A stretch of 64,000 nt of DNA, taken from VXNJ01 sp009840625. GTDB taxonomy: Bacteria > Chloroflexota > UBA11872 > VXNJ01. The DNA lies in contig OZ242304.1 in the NCBI GenBank assembly GCA_965207915.1, forward strand, positions 2,377,125 through 2,441,124, written 5' to 3'. Positions 43,661-52,555 of this stretch are shown piece after piece. Made by a program: the position numbers and the translations under genes. Numbering within the stretch: the stretch's first letter is position 1; each line of letters opens with the position of its first letter. Below the pieces are notes generated by a model. It did no database searches, was not told the DNA's origin, and saw nothing but the letters and a program-made list of their open reading frames with translations.

Positions 43661-43822
43661 TCACGCCGCCGCCTCAATTGCCTGCTGCGGCGAGAGGTAA
43701 CCCAGCGCCGAGTGCGGGCGCACCGTGTTGTAGTCGATTCGGAAGCGCTCCAGCATCATCTGGGCTTCCCTGAGGGTGTAGAAGATCTCGCGGTCCAGGA
43801 GTTCGTCCCGGACCCGCGAGAT
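43661..43822 (-). pseudogene. IS3-family OrfB transposase, C-terminal fragment
   Basis: The minus-strand frame ends at TGA 43661: RDELLDREIFYTLREAQMML, then ERFRIDYNTVRPHSALGYLS and PQQAIEAA. RDELLDREIF and the N-x-x-RPHSALGYxSP signature are diagnostic of IS3-type integrase C-termini. About 50 residues remain. The adjoining 43501-43551 contains TGGTACCAAAATCGGGG (minus), probably the terminal repeat of the same element. Confidence 0.85.
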
Positions 43823-44304
43823 GATATCAATTGCTGCATCGCCGGTCTGAGTCGACGGGTGGAGCGCCTGGAAGGAGAGATGGAAGCCCTTATCGCGGGT
43901 ACCCCGGAGCTGGCCGCGCGGAAAGCGCTGATCGCATCGGTTCCAGGGGCCGGTCCGCAGCTGGTGGCGGCGCTGATCGCCTACCTTCCCGAGCTGGGAA
44001 CGCTCGACAACAAGCGGATAGCGGCCCTGGCCGGAGTCGCCCCGTTTAACCGGGACAGCGGCGGTTACAGCGGCCAGAAGCGAGTCTGGGGCGGCCGCGG
44101 CCGGGTCCGCTCTTCCCTGTACATGGCCCCGCTCTGGTGGCGTCTTGCCACAATCCCGTGATCAAGGAGTTCTACGGCCGGTTGCGCGAAGAGGGCAAAC
44201 CGACCAAGGTGGCGCTGACCGCTTGCATGCGCAAGCTGCTAACGATCCTCAACTCCATGCTCAGGAACGGTGAATATTGGCGCGCGCCCGTGCCTGATAA
44301 ATAG
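43822..44304 (+). pseudogene. IS110 transposase C-terminal half, frameshifted
   Basis: The frame reads GLSRRVERLEGEMEALIAGT, then ALIASVPGAGPQLVAALIAY, LAGVAPFNRDSGGYSGQKRV and GRVRSSLYMA. It then shifts by one base near 44130 and continues as SCHNPVIKEFYGRLREEGKP, TACMRKLLTILNSMLRNGEY-WRAPVPDK to the stop at 44304. The catalytic Ser region (RDSGGYSG) is intact, but the DEDD half is missing. Confidence 0.85.
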
Positions 44305-44489
44305 GAGTTGGCTCCGGTCCGCGAACGGCTCTAACCGCGACCAACAAAAGGCAATCCCAGCAATCAGCGCCGATTTGACGCTAAAGACAATTGCTATTAG
44401 TTCCAGAGCTTGGACTTCTGCCTTGTGACGTACCAAATCTGCGACGCAGGCCAGGGTCATTTTCTCAGCAAACTAACTGGTCCTTTTGG

Positions 44490-44655
44490 TCATTGCAATT
44501 GATGATCGATGAGGTTATCCACTTTTGACACAAAGGTCTCATAGAAGCGGTCATCGCCCTCCCTGTCCTTGCCGATAAGTAGAGTTGCGCTTCGCCCAGT
44601 GTCGAGCGCACAAAAGACTCGGTGGGGCTTGCCGCTACCTGAGGAGATGGCGATG
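44490..44655 (-). pseudogene. RelE/ParE-like (Gp49-type) toxin fragment
   Basis: The minus-strand frame ends at TGA 44490: HIAISSGSGKPHRVFCALDT, then GRSATLLIGKDREGDDRFYE and TFVSKVDNLIDHQLQ. The order 'GKPxRVFxAxD - RSATLLIGKD - GDDRFYExxV - AD/NLxxxxL' is that of PF05973-type RelE/ParE toxins. An in-frame stop lies just upstream, so the N-terminal half is lost or shifted. Confidence 0.55.
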
Positions 44656-44727
44656 TGCTATTGCCAATTGGAGTCTTTGTCACCAACGTTCCGCAGCGCG
44701 CAACTTGCGTGCGGTCAAGCGTTTCCG

Positions 44728-44985
44728 TTATCCGACTTTGATCAATTCGCTCGTGGTGCTTAACTCGGGCAAGGGCTCACCCTTGGCGATTAACGCCTCA
44801 ATATGCCATTTAATAGCTTGGCCCAATAACGCGCGCACTTCGGATTTTGAATCTCCGGCAGCAACGCAACCGGGCAAATCTGGAACGTACCCAGAGAAAC
44901 CGTTGTTGGTTTTTTCGATCAAAACAACAAATTGCGCCGGGGATTTCAATCGTCCAACCCCGCCTGTTTCAGAATGCTCTTCCAT
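44728..44985 (-). CDS. hicB: HicB-family antitoxin (module 6)
   Basis: An 85-aa protein: QFVVLIEKTNNGFSGYVPDL, then PGCVAAGDSKSEVRALLGQA and IKWHIEALIAKGEPLPE. This is the classic HicB pattern (YVPDLPGCVAAG; the helix ends HIEAL). It would neutralise HicA encoded just upstream on the same strand, with which it overlaps by 40 bases. Unlike modules 1-5, the order here is hicA then hicB, and the sequence and GC differ, so this locus was acquired independently. Confidence 0.9.
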   Translation of the reverse strand: MEEHSETGGVGRLKSPAQFVVLIEKTNNGFSGYVPDLPGCVAAGDSKSEVRALLGQAIKWHIEALIAKGEPLPELSTTSELIKVG

Positions 44986-45137
44986 GTTCCAACAGCCAAG
45001 TCTTTCCCTAAGTTACCGGCGATCGTCACGACCCCTGGCAACTCAGGGTGCTTGAATTGTCGATGGCTGCCGCGCGTTCTGTCCAACTTCCACCCATTTT
45101 GCTCAACGAGTCGGACCGCATCACGGACCTTCGGCAC
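44946..45137 (-). CDS. hicA: HicA-family toxin (module 6)
   Basis: HicA toxin: VPKVRDAVRLVEQNGWKLDR, then TRGSHRQFKHPELPGVVTIA and LAVGTWKSILKQAGLDD. The GSHRQFKHP motif carries the catalytic His, and GTWKSILKQAGL is the usual C-terminal helix. GTG 45137 gives the typical N-terminus; the frame is open to ATG 45179, which would add 14 residues. It is the first gene of a hicAB operon and lies about 50 bases downstream of the HEPN-motif gene on the same strand. Confidence 0.9.
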   Translation of the reverse strand: MPKVRDAVRLVEQNGWKLDRTRGSHRQFKHPELPGVVTIAGNLGKDLAVGTWKSILKQAGLDD

Positions 45138-45186
45138 TAAACACTCACGCCACACATATTTTCTATTTTCCCCCACCATTTCAAAT

Positions 45187-46044
45187 TCAGTTTTCAGATC
45201 GATCTCTGCACCCAGTCCGGGAAGGCCAAAAACGCGACTCTGCCGCCGAGTTTGAAAGGTTAGGGATTAGTACTAATTCGGGTAGTGGCTTCTGAATCGC
45301 TACAAGTGAATCCCGCAGCTCAAGCAAATCGTTCAAGGTTCTTGCGAGCCGGTGGGCACCCTCCCGAGATGCCGAGTAATTGTTGGCGTGGGCAACTCTA
45401 TCTCTCAAATCCTCAATTTGTCCGCAACGCTTCTCCAATCGTCGGCGGCTCTCCCCGAGTTGGAGTGATTTGCAAACGATCGTTGATTTGTCGCAGAACT
45501 GCGTATAGAGGAGAGCATCGACTACGCTATCGTTTTCGTGGCTCTCCATGATTTGTTCACATAGCTTGTCGCGTCGATCGCAACTCAATTGGGACAGCCA
45601 ACCACCATCTTCAGGGAACCTCTTTCGAATCGCGTCGGCCATAGATATTTCAAATCCCGTAATCAACCCAAAAATCGCGGCGCGCGCAGGGAGCTTTTGA
45701 AGGTCGGCCCAACTGACGAGACCATTAATCCGTTTGCCGGAAACCGTGAGGCATACCGGCCTGGAGAGCAAGTCCAGGATGAATTCAAGAATGCTGGAAT
45801 CAGCTCCAATTAAGTTCGCATCCGACAAGCCGGACATTTGATCTCGAACGAACTCACCCGCCACCCGGAAATCTCGAGACTCTCGGGTGTCATATATCCC
45901 CACGATGTGCGGATCGGCAATTGGACCATCCGTAACTGGGAGGATGTCAAATCCTTGAATGCCGCTCAATTTGAGGTCTTCAATCGAATCATCCGAGCGA
46001 CACACTGCAAGTTTTTTCCCGCGGAGTAGAAATGAGTGAAACAC
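45187..46044 (-). CDS. Protein with CBS-like N-terminal region and HEPN-type RX4H motif
   Basis: A 285-aa protein from GTG 46044. The N-terminal 150 residues alternate strands and helices (FDILPVTDGPIADPHIVGIY, LLSRPVCLTVSGKRINGLVS) in a way that recalls paired CBS sensor domains, but the match is weak. The C-terminal half is helical (EQIMESHENDSVVDALLYTQ) and ends with QIEDLRDRVAHANNYSASRE. RDRVAH fits the R-x4-H active-site motif of HEPN RNases. HEPN proteins frequently act in toxin-antitoxin or abortive infection systems, and the gene is followed directly by hicAB. Function inferred only from the motif and the neighbours. Confidence 0.5.
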   Translation of the reverse strand: MFHSFLLRGKKLAVCRSDDSIEDLKLSGIQGFDILPVTDGPIADPHIVGIYDTRESRDFRVAGEFVRDQMSGLSDANLIGADSSILEFILDLLSRPVCLTVSGKRINGLVSWADLQKLPARAAIFGLITGFEISMADAIRKRFPEDGGWLSQLSCDRRDKLCEQIMESHENDSVVDALLYTQFCDKSTIVCKSLQLGESRRRLEKRCGQIEDLRDRVAHANNYSASREGAHRLARTLNDLLELRDSLVAIQKPLPELVLIPNLSNSAAESRFWPSRTGCRDRSEN

Positions 46045-46409
46045 TCAACTCGTCGTGCAGTGCAGCGAACCCGTCTTGGCGGTTGAGGGCCGGTTTCAAG
46101 TCAACTTCATTCCGATTGTTCGATCTCGAATTCGCGAATTGTCAATTTCATTGAAGGGGTCAATCTCAATTTACCGAATCACTGAGGATGGAAGTGTCGA
46201 TCGCCACGACCTTCAGTCCGGCATGACATCCCTCAGTTAAGCGAGAGCACGAATTCTCAATGAGAAGCGTGTTTCCTCACTAGTAATTCGGAGGATCCTG
46301 GTAACTGAACTATTCGCAAATATCGTTTATCTTTCGGCACCTGGAGTTTCATTGAACCCAAAGCACGACAAAGCACTTCTCCACCTGTAGTCGAGCAGTC
46401 CCTGCCCGT
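46045..46409. other. Intergenic, AT-richer, no gene recognised
   Basis: A short plus-strand frame (46055-46240) has no family match. The region probably contains the promoter of the HEPN-motif gene and the 3' end region of the K+ channel. Confidence 0.4.
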
Positions 46410-47300
46410 TCACTCTTCAATTGCGCGACCACAGTGAGGACAGGTTCTGCTATCGCGCTTTGCAGCTTGCAACTCGTCTACGAACCCGGCGCCGAGTATT
46501 CCGGCTGGCAAAGCAAACAGGCCCAGGCCCAGAACGGCCGATGCTGCCGCCAGCAATCGCCCCGCCATCGTGATTGGGTACACATCTCCGTAACCGATCG
46601 TTGTGAGCGTGATCATGCTCCACCACATCGCGTGCGGTATGTCGGGAAACTGGTCGGGTTGGGCCTCGTGTTCAGCGATGTAAACCAGCGACGATGTCAC
46701 GAGCAGCAGCACACTCAGAATTACCAAAGCGGACGTCAACTCGGCGCGCTTCGCCCGGGCGACAGGCGCCAGCGTACTGAGCCCATTTGAGTAGGGTCCC
46801 GCTCTGGCAATCCGCGCCAGCAGACGCAGAATTCTGAGCGCCCGCAGATCCAATCCGAAGAAGCTCGCGAGGAATAGTAGATAAAACGGCAGGATCGCCG
46901 CAAGATCTACCAGCATCACAGGCGATAAAGCGAATCGGAGTCGTCCCCGGAGCGGCGACCTGTATCGCGGGTCGGCGGTGATCGCCCAGATTCGCAACCC
47001 GTATTCGAGTGAAAAAATGGCGACCGATACGGCCTCAAACGCCTGAAACGCAAATGGCGCGCGGCTGTAGATGTCTACGACGGTGCCGAACACCAGGGCG
47101 GCGACGTTGCCCACGATCAGCGTCAGTATTAACCGGTCAAAGTACTGGCTAAGGCGGTCGTTAAGGGAATGCAACTCCAGGATCTCGTGAACACGCCCCC
47201 GCGTGAACAAAGAGCGGATCGAATTCCCTGTATGCAGTTGGGATGAGTCGGCTGGAGCAGGGCTCATGAGTCGCACCATTGCTGGCTGAAGGCGCGACAT
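46410..47300 (-). CDS. 6-TM voltage-gated-type potassium channel with C-terminal zinc-ribbon-like tail
   Basis: About 296 aa from ATG 47300 (ATG 47279 and the upstream 47372 are alternatives). S1 LILTLIVGNVAALVFGTVVD, S2 AFEAVSVAIFSLEYGLRIWA, S3 VMLVDLAAILPFYLLFLASF, S4 LRALRILRLLARIARAG with regularly spaced Arg, S5 SALVILSVLLLVTSSLVYIA, pore and filter MWWSMITLTTIGYGDVYPIT, and S6 AAASAVLGLGLFALPAGILG. The cytoplasmic tail ends TCPHCGRAIEE, a CxxC half-ribbon. TIGYGD indicates K+ selectivity. Intact, unlike the relic at 8.6-9.2 kb. It is a stand-alone gene. Confidence 0.95.
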   Translation of the reverse strand: MSRLQPAMVRLMSPAPADSSQLHTGNSIRSLFTRGRVHEILELHSLNDRLSQYFDRLILTLIVGNVAALVFGTVVDIYSRAPFAFQAFEAVSVAIFSLEYGLRIWAITADPRYRSPLRGRLRFALSPVMLVDLAAILPFYLLFLASFFGLDLRALRILRLLARIARAGPYSNGLSTLAPVARAKRAELTSALVILSVLLLVTSSLVYIAEHEAQPDQFPDIPHAMWWSMITLTTIGYGDVYPITMAGRLLAAASAVLGLGLFALPAGILGAGFVDELQAAKRDSRTCPHCGRAIEE

Positions 47301-47426
47301 GCCGGCCCCGCATTGACTCCGTTCGTTCGGTCCACTGCGGTCATAACGCCCGTCTCCTCGGTTCTGGCGCAACCCGGTGCCATGTAAATTTCAAACCGAA
47401 TCCGTCAATCGCGGCGTTGTGGCCGA

Positions 47427-49131
47427 TCAGTGGCACACGCGCGCCACAACCCGCCCCGCCGGACCGGTCAGCGTCGCCGTATCTCCATCGTTGTTCCACA
47501 CGTTGCGGCCACCCCAGGGTTTAATGTCCCCGCTTGCCCGGCCGGAGACGACCACCAGAGTACCCGAGGCCGGGATCGCTGCGCCATCTCCAAACGTGTG
47601 CGAGTGTACGGTTCCCCTATCGCTTAACACCCAGCCCTGCAGAGAGGCGCCGGGAGGGCCTTGAATGCGCACAATTTCTCCCGCGGCATCGCAGGAGGAA
47701 ACCGAAAACTGCGCCTGGACCGGCGGTACGACGGTGGGTGTCGGCGTGGGAGTAGCCGTGGTGACCGGCGCTGTCGGCACCGGTGGTGCTTGTCCGTCAT
47801 CAGGGCAACCGTCCAGGATTTGCCGCAGGGCTCCGGCCTCGGCAGCGTCCACGCTGAGCGACCAGCGGTGCTTGACGCGGACCCAGGCATCGGCGTAGAA
47901 GCAATGACTGCCGGCGTCGGGCGGCAGCCACTCGGCCGGATCCCTTTTGCCTTTGGAGCGGTTCGAGGATGCCGACACTGCGACCAGCGAGTGATCGTAC
48001 CCCTCGTCGTTGGCGTAACGCTGCCTTGTCGCGCGGTCCCAATTCCAACCGCCCGACTCGTGCGCCTCGGCCAACGGGACCAGATGATCGATATCGAATT
48101 CGCGCGCGACAGTGGTGATTAACCCGTCAAACACCGAGTACCAGCTGCCGTCGGACCGTCGTTCCGCCGCCAGCACTTCGCAGCGGGTATCGCAGCCGTC
48201 GCGGTCAAGATCGCTCCAGTGCGGCCAGTCGCCGCGGTCATAACCGGCAGATTGTTCGGCGCGCAGGTCAAGGTCAGCCAGCAGGGCCCTGGCGCTACCG
48301 GGCTGTCCGGTAGCGGGTGGTGAGGGCGTCGGATCTGAGGTGGTTGTGGGGCTGGATCCAGGGGATCGGGCGCGGCAGCGGTCGGGGGTAACTCGGGCAC
48401 CAGGGCGCCCTGATGGCGCCAAAACAGACCGACCTGCTTGGCCAGGTCGCCGCCGTTGGCCACAGTAACTGTGCCTTCGGCAGCCCAGGGGAAATCCGAA
48501 GTCCAGACCTGCAGCACCGCCCGCTGAAGCCGAATCGCCCGCAGCCCTTCGAACTCGCGCACCCGCGACTGCGGCAACCCGTAGGAATTGAGCGGATTGG
48601 CGACCGAATGGTAGGCCGCGCACAGGGCCGGTTCGGCGTCGAGCAGGGCCAAACGCTTGGCCATGATCTGGCCAAATTCCAGACCGGCCTCGTCGGTAAA
48701 TGAGTCCGGCCGGGGCACCAATAGGTCCTCGAGTTCGTCGTCATATCCAAGGCGCGAGAGGTCGTGAAAAACGTTCACGAACGCTACGCTGCCGGACTCG
48801 GGCCGCCATTGGAATACGGCCTTCTGCATCACCTGGGTGATGAACCCATCCCACTGGAAGCGGCGTGAAATCGGATAACCCACCCCGGCAACTCCGCCGT
48901 GGACCTGGAATGCGCTCCAAAACCGGGCCCGGGAATCGTCGGTGGCCGCGAATCCGTCGTCATGGCGCGGTGTATCACCGCCCCCTGGGTGTAGAGCCAA
49001 CCGCCCGCAAGGGCGTAATCGGCTCCTGCGTCACTCGAGACCGGCGCCGCTGCCAATGCCGCCGCCAAGATCACTGCGGCAATTGCCAGCAATGCCGGTG
49101 CAGGCTTTCGGGCTAGAGGCGGAATCAACAT
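47427..49131 (-). pseudogene. Exported HNH nuclease with GYPI-type and lamin-tail-like domains, two frameshifts
   Basis: Three consecutive minus-strand frames form one protein. Frame 1 (from ATG 49131): signal peptide PALLAIAAVILAAALAAAPV then YALAGGWLYTQG. A shift at a run of C near 48985 leads to DDSRARFWSAFQVHGGVAGV, GYPISRRFQWDGFITQVMQK and FVNVFHDLSRLGYDDELED. Another shift near 48350 leads to ALLADLDLRAEQSAGYDRGD, then EFDIDHLVPLAEAHESGGWN, SASSNRSKGKRDPAEWLPP (HNH-type GmrSD/DUF1524 core), a PTPTPTVVPP linker and a C-terminal lamin-tail-like domain (VRIQGPPGASLQGWVLSDRG). An exported nuclease of about 560 aa if the frame breaks are errors; otherwise a recent pseudogene. Confidence 0.75.
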
Positions 49132-49410
49132 TGGAGGTTTTCTGGGTTGTACCGATCTCTTGTGCCGGTTACGTGTACGAGGTCATGCAAGCGTTCAAGT
49201 CGCGAATAGAACACGGAACTCTGATTTTGCGATGCCGCCTCAAAATGCCGCATCCCAAAAATGCTGAAAGGCCGGGGGTTACGTATCGGAGAACATCAAA
49301 TTGGCGCGCGGAATTGGAGTGGCCGAGGCCCGTGCGTCACAGCCGACTAAAGACAACGAACGGCGAGTCAGCAAAAAAACTACACCTGGCGCAAATGTTG
49401 TATCAGGGTA
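49132..49410. other. Intergenic, no gene recognised
   Basis: Divergent promoter region upstream of the exported HNH gene, and 3' flank of the toxin gene. Nothing else seen. Confidence 0.4.
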
Positions 49411-49665
49411 TCAACGGCGTACCAGTTTGTCGTACTCGCTGTGCGTCCCGATCCACGCCCAGATGAAATCCTGCCCATCAGCTACTGCGAGGGCCCGGTA
49501 AGAAATCCCGACTCTAGCCGACCAATAACTCCCAACCTTCTTCAATTGGAGGGATGGGTGTTGCGGATTCGATTTGAGAAGTTCAAAGTTTTTTCTTGCG
49601 ACGTCTTGTGCCGATTCGGGCAGTCGATTGAATGACTCCCAAAAATCCGGTGTTGTTCGATGCAC
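49411..49665 (-). CDS. RelE/HigB-type mRNA-interferase toxin
   Basis: An 84-aa protein: MHRTTPDFWESFNRLPESAQ, then DVARKNFELLKSNPQHPSLQ, LKKVGSYWSARVGISYRALA and DGQDFIWAWIGTHSEYDKLV. This is the RelE/ParE-superfamily pattern (LxxxPxHPSLxxKxxxxxWSARVxxxYRAL, WxGTHxxYDxLI). It should cleave mRNA on the ribosome until bound by its antitoxin. The ATG at 49665 overlaps the last base of the upstream antitoxin gene, giving tight coupling in antitoxin-toxin order. Full length. Confidence 0.9.
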   Translation of the reverse strand: MHRTTPDFWESFNRLPESAQDVARKNFELLKSNPQHPSLQLKKVGSYWSARVGISYRALAVADGQDFIWAWIGTHSEYDKLVRR

Positions 49666-49865
49666 TAAAGGTCACGCAGCGTGCCGAGCCGTTTCGATTC
49701 CGAAGCTTGTTTTGCGAGGAAATCTAAATTGCCGGAAGCTGAATCGGTTTCGATTTGCTTGTCCCAACGCTTCCAGTCATATTCGGAAAACCAACGCGCG
49801 AATCGTGAGTATTCGGATTCGGACAGACCCCTAACGGCTTGTTGAATCTCGACCACTTCCGACAT
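49665..49865 (-). CDS. Antitoxin of the RelE/HigB-type pair
   Basis: A 66-aa protein: MSEVVEIQQAVRGLSESEYS, then RFARWFSEYDWKRWDKQIET and LDFLAKQASESKRLGTLRDL. The pattern 'VEEIEXAVXXLSXXELXXFRXWFXEFDAXXWDXQIEXD...' is typical of the small antitoxins paired with this toxin type. The C-terminal helix probably wraps the toxin. First gene of the operon; the stop overlaps the toxin ATG. No separate DNA-binding domain is obvious. Confidence 0.85.
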   Translation of the reverse strand: MSEVVEIQQAVRGLSESEYSRFARWFSEYDWKRWDKQIETDSASGNLDFLAKQASESKRLGTLRDL

Positions 49866-50058
49866 GGCTCCGGCCTTTGCAATTTGGACAATTCAATATT
49901 GGAATTCTCCAATAGATGGCCTTCGTCACGCGCATGGCAGAACAGCCACCGACTTACTTCAAAGAAAACCCGAATCATGCCCTCATGAATTTGAGCGGGG
50001 TTAGCGCAAGCGAGCCGCAACTATGGGTGACTGCGCCCAATGGCATTCTTTGAAACTA
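49866..50058. other. Promoter region of the TA operon and IS1380 flank
   Basis: AT-richer intergenic DNA; nothing coding recognised. Confidence 0.4.
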
Positions 50059-50268
50059 CTAGCCCGCATCCGTCACCAACTCGGCCGGTCGGCCTGAAAT
50101 CGCGCCGGTCGACCCCCACGGCCGCCGTTTTGGGCGGCCGGCAGCGGAACGAGTCGCCGGCCCGGACGCCCCTGACCCCCCGGCGCCGCGGAAACGGGAT
50201 CCGGCATCGCCACATGGCGACCTGTCCCGTTGACATCGGCCGCCGGCCTTTGGCAAAAACGCCGGAAG

Positions 50269-51127
50269 CTACCCCGGCGACGGGTCGTACGCGGGTATCC
50301 CGGCCAATCTGGACGCCATCCCGGCAAACTCCCGCCGGAAGGGATAGGCGCCCGGCAGGGAGATCCATATGCGGCGGTGGGTGATGCGGATCCGGCCGGC
50401 CACCTTGAGGAACCGCAGCCGCAGGCTGCCGGCCTGCAGGCGCCCATTGCCGGTTCCCTGCAATCCCAGCCGCCGCAGTCCCTCCAGCAGCACGTAGGCG
50501 AACCCGGAGAAATACAGCCGCAGCTGGTTGGCCGCAATCGTGGCCGCGCTGGTGCGGTCGGAGAACAGGGAGAGCTGCATTTCCTTGATGCGGTTCTCCA
50601 TGTCTCCCCTGGGGTAGTAGAGCTTCTCGTACAAATCCTGTTTGCCGATCGACGACGAGGGCAGGCTGGAGACCACGAAGCGGGGATTGGACCCTTTTGC
50701 AAGGTGCTCGGCCTTGCCGACAACCCGCCGGCTCCGCGACCAGGTCTTTAAGGTGCGGTAGGAAAGCTGGCGGTAGCGCCGCGCGGGTTTGCCGGTGGCC
50801 AGGTGCCGCCGCCGCGATTTGCGCAGCGCCCTTGAGAGCATCCCCTGCAGGCGGGGGTTGCGCGCGAGCCCGAAGACGTAGCCGATCCCTTCCCGCTCGC
50901 AGAAGGCCATCGTCTCCTCGCGGGCAAAGCCCGAATCGGCGCGCAGGACGATCTGCGTATCCGGCCAGCGGGATCGGATCCGCTCGATCAGCGGCCCCAG
51001 CTCCTCCGCCACCCCGGCCCCGGGATCTGAGTCGGCGCTGCGCAGCCTGGCCAGCAGCAGGTGGTCTCGGCAGAAGACGTAGAGCGGAAGGTAGCAGTAG
51101 CAGCGGTAGTAGCAACTGTGATGAAAG
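50269..51127 (-). pseudogene. IS1380 transposase, C-terminal part
   Basis: The frame entering from the IS110 edge reads HSCYYRCYCYLPLYVFCRDH, LLLARLRSADSDPGAGVAEE, IVLRADSGFAREETMAFCER (second catalytic Asp), YRTLKTWSRSRRVVGKAEHL, YYPRGDMENRIKEMQLSLFS (catalytic Glu) and SAATIAANQLRLYFSGFAYV. It ends at 50269. Joined to the N-terminal part through the shared ATGAAAG, it gives one uninterrupted frame of about 477 codons. Confidence 0.9.
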
Positions 51128-51311
51128 TCAAGTCGAGGATGGATGGGAGAGTGAGGTCCGGGGCGAGAGGGAAGGAAGGATTGGCCAACCGGGGCAGGGC
51201 CATGGCTCCGCCAAGGACCTCGCTGGACGGTTCCGTCAGCGATTTACGACCTGCGCCGGGAACCCTACACGGCTCGCCGCTTCGATGAAGCTCCGAAGCC
51301 TTCCAGCGCGG

Positions 51312-52262
51312 CTAGCCCTGCACCTGCTCCTCCCATTGCCGACCGTGCCGGAGCATGGAGTTGAGGGTGATCAGCAGCTTGCGCGCACAGGCGATGAGCG
51401 CCAGCTTTTTGGGCTTGCCGGCCTCTACCAGGCGGTCGTAGAACTCCCCGATCGCCGGATTGTGGCGCGAGGCCGAAAGGGCGGCCATGTAAAGGACCTG
51501 CCGGACCGGGCTCCTCCCACCCTGGATGAACCTGCGTCCCGAGAACCCGCCGCTGTCGCGGTTGAAGGGCGCCACTCCCACCAGGGCCGCGACCTGCTTG
51601 TTGCCCAGGGTCCCCAACTCGGGCAGGTAGGCGGCCAGGGCGGCGACCAATTGCGGCCCCACGCCCGGCGCCGAAGCCAGCAGGGCGCTGCGGGCGCGCA
51701 GCGTCGGATCGGCCTCGATGGCGGACGCGATCTCCCGGTCCAGGCGAACGATGCGCCGGCCGAGCCCGTCGATTGCGCGTCTCAGATCGCTTCTTACTGT
51801 TTGGTTTGCGGCCGACCCCAGGCGGTTGCGCTCGGCGGTGCGCAGGCCCTGCAGCTGCCAGCGCCGCGACACCAGCGCGGCCAGGTCGCGAACTTCCCGG
51901 GACGGGCGCTCCCGGACCGGAGGCCTGACCACCGCGGCGAAACGGGCGATCACCTTGGCGTCGATCCGGTCGGTCTTGGCGAGGATCCCCAGCGAACGGG
52001 CGAAGTTCCTTATCTGGATGGGGTTCACGACCGCCACCTTGAAGCCGGCCGCCCGCAGCGCGTCGACCAGCTTCCACTCGTGTCCGCCGGTCGCCTCCAG
52101 AACCACCAGCGCCACCAGGAACTGGCTCAGGCGCTTGATCGCCGACCTGCAGCCGGCCGCGGTGTTGGGGAACCGCCAAACCTTCCCCGTCGATGCGATG
52201 GCGACATCGAACTCGCCCTTGGCCACGTCAATGCCGACGTATGTGTCTTGCTGCATATGCAA
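51312..52262 (-). CDS. IS110-family transposase (element C)
   Basis: A 316-aa intact protein from ATG 52262 (a second ATG at 52256). DEDD motifs TYVGIDVAKGEFDVAIAS, LVVLEATGGHEWKLVDAL and ILAKTDRIDAKVIARFAA. C-terminal Tnp domain LLASAPGVGPQLVAALAAYL, LVGVAPFNRDSGGFSGRRFI (catalytic Ser) and YMAALSASRHNPAIGEFYDR. It is closest to element B within this window. A few residues after MLRHGRQWEEQVQG end the protein. It is expected to work with a bridge RNA from the left end (52263-52555). Confidence 0.95.
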   Translation of the reverse strand: MHMQQDTYVGIDVAKGEFDVAIASTGKVWRFPNTAAGCRSAIKRLSQFLVALVVLEATGGHEWKLVDALRAAGFKVAVVNPIQIRNFARSLGILAKTDRIDAKVIARFAAVVRPPVRERPSREVRDLAALVSRRWQLQGLRTAERNRLGSAANQTVRSDLRRAIDGLGRRIVRLDREIASAIEADPTLRARSALLASAPGVGPQLVAALAAYLPELGTLGNKQVAALVGVAPFNRDSGGFSGRRFIQGGRSPVRQVLYMAALSASRHNPAIGEFYDRLVEAGKPKKLALIACARKLLITLNSMLRHGRQWEEQVQG

Positions 52263-52350
52263 AACTCCAAATCAACCTCCCCAGCACTGGGCCCGGGCTT
52301 GCAAATGCGGGTTCGGCGCACAACCGTCCCGAGACAACCGTTCGAGCTCG

Positions 52351-52550
52351 AAGCCGGGGAATCGGGCGCGGCGACCCTGCTATTACTCGGTCTCCACCGA
52401 CCGTCCGTGAAATCGGTCCGCCGTGCCCGGACTACCCACGGTGAACATACAAGCCGGGGAATCGGGCGCGGCGACCCTGCTATTACTCGGTCTCCACCGA
52501 CCGTCCGTGAAATCGGTCCGCCGTGCCCGGACTACCCACGGTGAACATAC
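52351..52550. repeat. Perfect 100-bp tandem duplication in the IS110 C left end
   Basis: Bases 52351-52450 and 52451-52550 are the same 100-bp sequence (beginning AAGCCGGGGAATCGGGCGCG, ending GGTGAACATAC). On the minus strand each unit contains CGGGCACGGC ... GCCGCGCCCG, the arms of the stem seen in the other IS110 left ends. The predicted guide-RNA region is therefore present twice. Confidence 0.95.
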
Positions 52551-52555
52551 AACCC

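Larger units (their letters stand above)
43340..44304 (+). mobile_element. IS110 remnant with an IS3 fragment inside
   Basis: The left end (43340-43500) matches that of element B. It is followed by 43501-43822, which is IS3-derived, and then by the 3' half of an IS110 transposase to 44304. The 5' half of the transposase has been replaced. Confidence 0.75.
51128..52555 (-). mobile_element. IS110-family element C with defined ends
   Basis: ATGAAAG occurs at 51121-51127 and again at 52556-52562. Removing the DNA between them (plus one copy of the repeat) restores the IS1380 transposase frame exactly. The element is thus about 1.43 kb, and the inserted-into core lies within ATGAAAG. It contains the transposase (51312-52262) and a left end with a 100-bp tandem duplication. 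Confidence 0.85.

Noticed and set aside
46055..46240. A 61-codon plus-strand frame
   Set aside because: No ribosome-binding site or recognised pattern; likely intergenic.
52351..52550. Considered as a CRISPR-like repeat
   Set aside because: Only two 100-bp units with no spacers; better explained as a tandem duplication in the IS110 left end.
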